A stretch of 6,187 bases of DNA from Bacteroidota bacterium (GTDB lineage Bacteria > Bacteroidota > Ignavibacteria > Ignavibacteriales > Ignavibacteriaceae). Position 1 is the first letter of the stretch, and every line of letters starts with the position of its first letter. The notes beneath the pieces are model-generated. The model was not told the origin of the DNA and did not search any database. It saw only the letters and a list, made by a program, of their open reading frames with translations. The DNA lies in the NCBI GenBank assembly GCA_021796135.1, contig JAJYOQ010000252.1, positions 1 through 6,187 on the forward strand. The letters are read 5' to 3'. Shown one piece after another: positions 6,009-6,187 of the stretch. The translations under genes were made by a program, and so were the position numbers.

Positions 6009-6187
6009 AGAAAGGTGCATTATATTTTGTCCTATTTTTATCTTCAATTTTGTGCTTGCTCCCTTTAATTTGGATGGTCTCCGCTTCATTGATGGCAAAT
6101 GGACAGGCTAGTGTTTTTCTTTACATTCAACATCCGCAAGCATTCCTGAAGAAGTTGAAAATATCTCTATGCCCAATCCATTTTTAT
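6005..6187 (+). CDS. Carbohydrate ABC transporter permease, MalG/UgpE type (partial, runs off window)
   Basis: The ATG at 6005 overlaps the stop of the previous permease (ATGA), and the frame stays open for 61 codons to the window edge. Residues 1-28 hold a basic start, a first membrane segment and LCLLPLIWMVSASLM, the normal N-terminus of the second CUT1 permease, which pairs with the first one to form the channel. Family members then usually continue with a short, proline-rich periplasmic stretch (an FPP...P...T..NY pattern). Residues 39-61 here (LYIQHPQAFLKK and on to FY) do not show that pattern. This could be lineage divergence or a frameshift after the T-run at 6114-6118. The EAA loop and remaining segments lie beyond the window. 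Confidence 0.75.
   Translation, partial: MKKGALYFVLFLSSILCLLPLIWMVSASLMANGQASVFLYIQHPQAFLKKLKISLCPIHFY

Noticed and set aside
1..6187. CRISPR array, tRNA or rRNA genes, transposase genes, phage or defence genes
   Set aside because: No regularly spaced repeats, no cloverleaf-like RNA segment and no such protein motifs were seen on either strand.

Overview
The window is AT-rich DNA that looks like part of a carbohydrate-use locus from a member of the Bacteroidota/Ignavibacteriota side of the FCB group. Three things point there. There is a PorV/PorQ-type outer-membrane protein, and a secreted enzyme ends in a type IX secretion (T9SS type A) sorting domain with the NYPNPFNPST signature. A CUT1 ABC sugar importer stands where Bacteroidia would usually have a SusC/SusD pair. 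The NYPNPFNPST variant and the ABC importer favour Ignavibacteria-like lineages over classical Bacteroidia; this assignment is an inference from motifs, not a database match.

Layout, all on the + strand. 1-61: the last 19 codons of an unidentified upstream gene. 72-1085: PorV/PorQ family (UPF0164) barrel protein. 1086-1208: short AT-rich gap with two adjacent inverted repeats and a clear Shine-Dalgarno. 1209-3629: large multidomain secreted glycosidase (signal peptide, jelly-roll-like N-domain, FN3, COG5368/PF10091 catalytic domain, T9SS tail). 3630-3807: gap with a MITE-like or operator-like nested inverted repeat and a possible 15-codon leader ORF. 3808-5115: lipoprotein-like sugar-binding protein starting at TTG. 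5085-6008: MalF/UgpA-type permease. 6005-6187: start of a MalG/UgpE-type permease, cut off by the window edge.

Working model. The glycosidase is exported by the Sec system and then T9SS, possibly with help from the PorV-like protein, and cuts a polysaccharide at or outside the cell surface. The oligosaccharides enter the periplasm, are bound by the ABC binding protein and pass through the two permeases. The ATPase is not in the window; CUT1 systems often share one encoded elsewhere. The catalytic domain is of the type databases call 'glucoamylase', but the characterised relatives in this fold family (GH144) are endo-beta-1,2-glucanases, and the acidic residues reported as important there appear to be present (Asp401, Asp405, Glu408, Glu479). 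The best substrate hypothesis is therefore beta-1,2-glucan and sophoro-oligosaccharides, not starch.

Nothing here is a clearly new kind of system. The points most worth a second look are the substrate reassignment with a matching importer, the PorV homologue paired with a T9SS cargo gene, the unusual TTG/TGA start arrangement of the binding protein, the nested inverted repeat at 3656-3752, and the non-family-like stretch at the end of the second permease.
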